DNA of 64,000 bases from JAFDZV01 sp048594725 (GTDB taxonomy: Bacteria > Bacteroidota > Ignavibacteria > OLB7): positions 1 to 64,000 of the forward strand of contig JBMDXA010000226.1 of NCBI GenBank assembly GCA_048594725.1, written 5' to 3'. Made by a program: the position numbers and the translations under genes. Below, one piece after another: positions 60,373 through 64,000 of this stretch. The notes under the pieces were generated by a model. The model was not told where the DNA came from, ran no database searches, and worked only from the letters and a program-made list of their open reading frames with translations. Each line of letters opens with the position of its first letter. The first letter of the stretch is position 1.

Positions 60373-62844
60373 CTAGGATGTTCCCGATGCCGGAGAGGAG
60401 GAGCCGGCGAGCCGGCGGAGCTTTTCCGGCGGTGCCATCTCCAGTTCGCTCATAAACGCATCGGTGCAGGTGCGGAATGCTTTACGTGCCTCGGCGAATC
60501 GCTCGTCCCGGACGAGCGCGCCCAGCAGGATCTCGTACCCCTGTTCGGAGGTGCTGTCCTGCTCGATGATGCGCCGTGCCACTGCTATCGCCTCGTCGAT
60601 GCGTCCCTCGCGGAGATAATCGGAGCCGAGATAGAAGAGCGCTTCGGCAAGCATGTCATGCAGGCGGTCGCGCTCCAGCTCGGTCCAGTTCTCGTACAGA
60701 TCCTCTTTCATGAACTCCCCGGTGAACAGAGCGGCGGCCTCCTCGAACAGCTCCCGTTTCCGCTGGGGCGACTTGCTGCGGCGGGCCTCGGCGACGAGTT
60801 GTTTGAACCGGAGAAAATCGATCCAGGCATACTCCCCCAGGTTCAGCACGTAGCTGCGGCCGTTGCTCCCCAGAAGGGCGGATTTCCTATGGGGCTCGTG
60901 GGAGGGGTCCAGGGTGCGGCGGATATGGGAGATGGCGTTCATCACCAGCAGCTCCACATTCTTGTCTGCAACGCCTCTCCAGAGCTGTTCCATCAGCTCG
61001 TCGATGGTGACCCCGCGCTGGTAGTTCATCAGCAGGATCTTGAACAGATCGCGCGCGCGTTTCCGTTTCCAGTCGCTTTTGCGAAGCTCGCGCCCATCGA
61101 TCGTAACGCTGAACGCCCCGAAGGTTCGTACGCGGATCTCCCGCATATTCCCCGGTACGCCGGCCGCGGCCCCCCGCTCCTTCAGCCCCGCTTCCGGATT
61201 CAGGAGGCGTTCGGTTCTGAGCCTGCTTGCCTTCGGGAGCGCCTCGTTCATGGCCGCACGATCCTCCGGACGCAGTTGCAGCCCTTCCATCTCCCGGTGG
61301 AGCGCTCTCCCCTCGAACCCCGTTATCATCTCGCGGAGGCGGCTTTTGATCTCTGGGGTGAAGATCTTCCGGGTAAGCTCCAGATGGAGCTGGCGGAATT
61401 CGGTGCTGCGCTCCGGGTATCCGGCCTCGCCGTAGGTATCTGCCAGTTCCTGCAGGGCCTGGCAGACCAGATCCTGAATTCCGCTTCGTTCCGCTATCTC
61501 CAGCGCATGCAGATGATGCTCCATCGCTTCCGGGAATTCCCGGCGTGCACGATAGGCCGTGCCGAGGCCGATATGGATCGCCACCCCCTCGGCACCGTCG
61601 TCGCTCATCCCGGCGGTCTGCAGGCAGCGGTTGAAATATTCCAGCGCCCGCTCGGTGTTCTCCAGGTAGAGGTAGATGTGCCCGATATTGAGCATGGAGT
61701 CGCACATGCCACGCGGATCGGCCCCGGCCTGATGAAGGTTGAAGCTTTTGAAGTAGTAGAGAAGCGCCTTGGTGTAATCCCCCTGCGACTCATGGAACTG
61801 CCCCAGGCGCGCCAGCAGATAGGCCTCGTTCCGGCGATGCCCCAGCTTCTCGGCAAGACGGAGGCTGCGCAGGTAATACGCCAGCACATTGGCCCGGTCT
61901 CCCAGCAGCTCGTAGATCTGGCCGACGTTGTAGAGCGCCACGGTCTCCCCCTCCTGGTCGCCGATCTCCTCGGTGATTCCGAGGCTTTGCAGGTTGGCCT
62001 CCAGCGCGCCGGCGTAATCGCCCAGGCTGCGCCGGATGATGGCGATATTGTTCAGCGTCACGCCCAGACCCCAGCGGTCGCCGGTTTCCTCCTTCAACTG
62101 CCGGCTGCGGGTCTCGTAGTGCAGCGCCTGCTGGTGCTCGCCGCGTCGTTCGTGCAGCACGCCGATATTGCCGCTGGCGTAGGCGGCCAGCAGCATATGC
62201 CCTATCCGGGTTGCCAGATCGAGCGCTTCGGTATAACAGCGGAGCGCCTCGTCCAGCTCGCCCACGTGCAGGTGATCGTTCCCCAGTTCCACAAGGGCCG
62301 CGGCCTCTTCGGCGTGGTCGCCATGCCGGCGGCTGATATCGAGCGCCTGGCGATGGGCGGCAAATGCTTTCGGGAGCTCCCCTGCCAGCCGCTCCGCAAA
62401 TCCTATCCCGTTCAGCGCGGCGGCCTCCTCGCCATAGTCCTTCGCTTCTCTGCTTGCTTTCAATCCCTGGCGGTGGAGCTCCAGTGCCTCTCTGGTCTCA
62501 CCCGTTCTCCGGTGCACCGCGCCCAGCAGGTTCAGCACGGCGGCCTCGCCACGGCGGTCGCCGGCCTCCTCCATCATCTCCAGGGCGGCCTGGAGCTGCC
62601 GGATGGTCGCCGGGTAGTTGGAGGAGCGTATCATCTCCACAAACCCCATGGTCCGGAGCGCATAGGCGATACCGCGATCGTAGCCCGCCTTCCGGGCGGT
62701 GTCGTATGCCTGGGTTGCGCACTCGGCGGCCAGGTGCAGATCGCTGATGCGCAGTTCCCACGCGCGGTTGTTCAGCGTATCGGTTTTGCGATGGGGAGTG
62801 GCCGCAAGGTATTCGTCGAGCTGCCGGAGTGTTGCGTCGGTCAT
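60373..62844 (-). CDS. TPR protein with C-terminal winged-helix and BTAD domains (SARP-like, reversed order)
   Basis: The 823-residue cytoplasmic protein has about ten TPR units at residues 30-480 (for example YALRTMGFVEMI, GEAAVLNLLGAVHRRTGETREALELHRQGL). A linker follows, then an OmpR-like winged helix at about 565-655 (IRVRTFGAFSVTIDGRELRKSDWKRKRARDLFKILLMN). A BTAD helical domain comes last (660-810, RKRELFEEAAALFTGEFMKEDLYENW). In SARP/AfsR regulators the DNA-binding and BTAD parts come first and TPRs last; here the order is reversed. ATG at 62844 was preferred to upstream frame extension. It is paralogous to the gene upstream. Confidence 0.88.
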   Translation of the reverse strand: MTDATLRQLDEYLAATPHRKTDTLNNRAWELRISDLHLAAECATQAYDTARKAGYDRGIAYALRTMGFVEMIRSSNYPATIRQLQAALEMMEEAGDRRGEAAVLNLLGAVHRRTGETREALELHRQGLKASREAKDYGEEAAALNGIGFAERLAGELPKAFAAHRQALDISRRHGDHAEEAAALVELGNDHLHVGELDEALRCYTEALDLATRIGHMLLAAYASGNIGVLHERRGEHQQALHYETRSRQLKEETGDRWGLGVTLNNIAIIRRSLGDYAGALEANLQSLGITEEIGDQEGETVALYNVGQIYELLGDRANVLAYYLRSLRLAEKLGHRRNEAYLLARLGQFHESQGDYTKALLYYFKSFNLHQAGADPRGMCDSMLNIGHIYLYLENTERALEYFNRCLQTAGMSDDGAEGVAIHIGLGTAYRARREFPEAMEHHLHALEIAERSGIQDLVCQALQELADTYGEAGYPERSTEFRQLHLELTRKIFTPEIKSRLREMITGFEGRALHREMEGLQLRPEDRAAMNEALPKASRLRTERLLNPEAGLKERGAAAGVPGNMREIRVRTFGAFSVTIDGRELRKSDWKRKRARDLFKILLMNYQRGVTIDELMEQLWRGVADKNVELLVMNAISHIRRTLDPSHEPHRKSALLGSNGRSYVLNLGEYAWIDFLRFKQLVAEARRSKSPQRKRELFEEAAALFTGEFMKEDLYENWTELERDRLHDMLAEALFYLGSDYLREGRIDEAIAVARRIIEQDSTSEQGYEILLGALVRDERFAEARKAFRTCTDAFMSELEMAPPEKLRRLAGSSSPASGTS

Positions 62845-63131
62845 CGGTACGATGGGGGATTCGTCATGGACGGAGCTTTCTCCGCCTCTTCCGAGGGGAA
62901 ATCGTTCTGAAGCTTGTGAGTACGTGCCGGGCGGGGGCTCGCGAAACAAGGCCCGCTGCCGGCGGATCTGGCGCAGACGAAGCGGGGGAACGAAGGTTGC
63001 ACCTGCCGGGATTGCAGCAGGGCGCTGCCATGGGCCGTGGCACCTGCGCAATCCGGGAGTGGCGGGTTGCGCGGCGCCAGTAGGGGGATACCGCAGAGAG
63101 AATCGTTCCTTCCTTCATTGCGATGAACTCT

Positions 63132-64000
63132 CTACAGGGGAACGGCCAGGCGGCGCAGGCGCTCCGGGGGCTCCACCCCGAGTTCGGCCTGAAAAGCCCT
63201 GGTGCATTCATTGAACGCCTTCAGCAGCTCGGCGGTGCTTCCTGTGCGGCGGAGCGCATCGAGAAGGATCTCGTAGCCGTGCTCGGAGATGGGATCGCAC
63301 TGGATCAGTTTTTTCGCAGCGATCACCGCATCCTCCAGATCGCCGTTGCGAAGATGTTCGGCGGCCAGATAGGAGAGCGCCTCGGCCAGCATCTCCTGAA
63401 GACGGTCGCGCGTCTCGGAGGTCCAGGTCTCGTAGAGATCCTCTTTCATGAACTCCCCCCGGTACAGACCCGCCGCCTCCTGGTAGAGCGCCCGTTTGCG
63501 GTCCGGCACGGGGCTGCGCCGCGCATCGGCGATGAGAGAGCGGAACCGGATGAAATCGATTGCCGCCGCATCTCCCAGATCGAGCGTATAGGTGCGGTCG
63601 CTGCTGGAGAGGAACGGCGAGGGTTTGTGCGGTTCGCGGCCGGGATCGAGCGCCTTGCGGATGTGGGAGATGGCGTTCATCACCAGCAGCTCCACGTTCC
63701 GTTCGCTCAGTCCCCCCCAGAGCGTCTCCACCATCTCGTCGATCGTGACGGCGGACCGATGATGCAGCAGCAGCAGCTTGAACAGATCGCGCGCGCGCTT
63801 CCGCTGCCAGTCCCCTTTGCGAAGCTCCCTTCCGTTGATAACCACGCTGAACTCCCCGAACGTCCGCACCTCGATGGCTGTGCCGGCGGGCGGGCGGTCC
63901 GGGGTTTCCCAGGGGCGTGCGGAGTTGGCGGCGCGCTCCAGCATCTGCTCGGTTTTCAGGCGGTTCATCTTGCTGATCGCCTCGTTCATTTCCAGAAACT
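63132..64000 (-). CDS. Partial TPR-BTAD regulator, paralogue of the downstream gene
   Basis: The visible part (at least 289 residues) covers the linker, winged helix (IEVRTFGEFSVVINGRELRKGDWQRKRARDLFKLLLL) and BTAD domain (RKRALYQEAAGLYRGEFMKEDLYETW), ending PPERLRRLAVPL. The frame stays open to the window edge. The segment EMNEAISKMNRLKTEQML aligns with AMNEALPKASRLRTERLL inside its neighbour, so the N-terminal (probably TPR) part lies beyond position 64000. It sits 287 bp upstream of its paralogue on the same strand, indicating tandem duplication. Confidence 0.88.
   Translation of the reverse strand, partial: FLEMNEAISKMNRLKTEQMLERAANSARPWETPDRPPAGTAIEVRTFGEFSVVINGRELRKGDWQRKRARDLFKLLLLHHRSAVTIDEMVETLWGGLSERNVELLVMNAISHIRKALDPGREPHKPSPFLSSSDRTYTLDLGDAAAIDFIRFRSLIADARRSPVPDRKRALYQEAAGLYRGEFMKEDLYETWTSETRDRLQEMLAEALSYLAAEHLRNGDLEDAVIAAKKLIQCDPISEHGYEILLDALRRTGSTAELLKAFNECTRAFQAELGVEPPERLRRLAVPL

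Noticed and set aside
60658..62910. 750-residue plus-strand frame over the TPR-BTAD gene
   Set aside because: Shadow frame; the minus strand shows regular TPR periodicity and a BTAD domain shared with its paralogue.

Overview
The window looks like chromosomal DNA from a free-living, GC-rich bacterium of the Bacteroidota/Chlorobiota side of the tree, possibly a Kapabacteria- or Ignavibacteria-like lineage. Three lines of evidence support this. Three secreted proteins end in type IX secretion (Por) C-terminal sorting domains. A recurring promoter of the form TTG-N20-TAnnTTTG matches the known Bacteroidota -33/-7 pattern. The family content also fits (DUF1800/DUF1501 pair, GT117/DUF2723 membrane protein, hydin-like anchor-D repeats, LigA with a C-P-C zinc motif). 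The species assignment is inference. I saw no rRNA, tRNA, CRISPR array, transposase or prophage.

Layout. 0.1-3.6 kb: secreted or hypothetical genes on the minus strand, then a 31-codon membrane-peptide frame overlapped by an apparent antisense transcription unit. 3.8-8.2 kb: ligA, an orphan MalF-type permease and an outer-membrane protein with a duplicated signal region. 8.5-11.6 kb: CIRCE-controlled groESL followed by an AT-richer DUF3800 gene. 11.8-16.6 kb (minus): an ECF sigma factor, an anti-sigma factor with an unusual barrel-like tail, and two envelope proteins. 16.8-28.2 kb: lon, a Spy-like chaperone, two rhodaneses, a CPBP protease, a TPR lipo/secreted protein, a ClpS-like adaptor, a sugar-dehydrogenase-like lipoprotein and hutU. 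28.5-37.4 kb: a surface-polysaccharide operon (glycosyltransferase, flippase, deacetylase, glycosyltransferase, wecB) and a GT117 protein on the opposite strand. 37.6-43.5 kb: ruvC, dedA, a BON lipoprotein with a GT2, a dnaJ/cbpA-like gene, an NTF2-like gene and thioredoxin. 44-55.7 kb: large exported proteins (DUF1800, DUF1501, a 1647-residue anchor-D/LamG protein, an OmpA-type protein). 56.2-57.6 kb: an AT-richer two-gene module with a HicA-like protein. 57.9-64 kb (minus): an Asp-box T9SS cargo and two tandem TPR-BTAD regulators, the last cut by the window edge.

Functionally, the window is dominated by envelope biogenesis and export (sigma/anti-sigma, OMPs, T9SS cargo, polysaccharide assembly) and proteostasis (GroESL, Lon, ClpS-like, DnaJ-like, Spy-like, thioredoxin). 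Intergenic regions carry several dispersed repeat families: an 87-bp element whose 3' end supplies the start codon of two genes, AATCGAAAATC-type repeats and short palindromes. The best candidates for undescribed biology are the small peptide with a convergent antisense RNA near 3.4-3.6 kb, the HicA-like two-gene module at 56.2-57.6 kb and the anti-sigma/barrel fusion at 14.6-16.1 kb.
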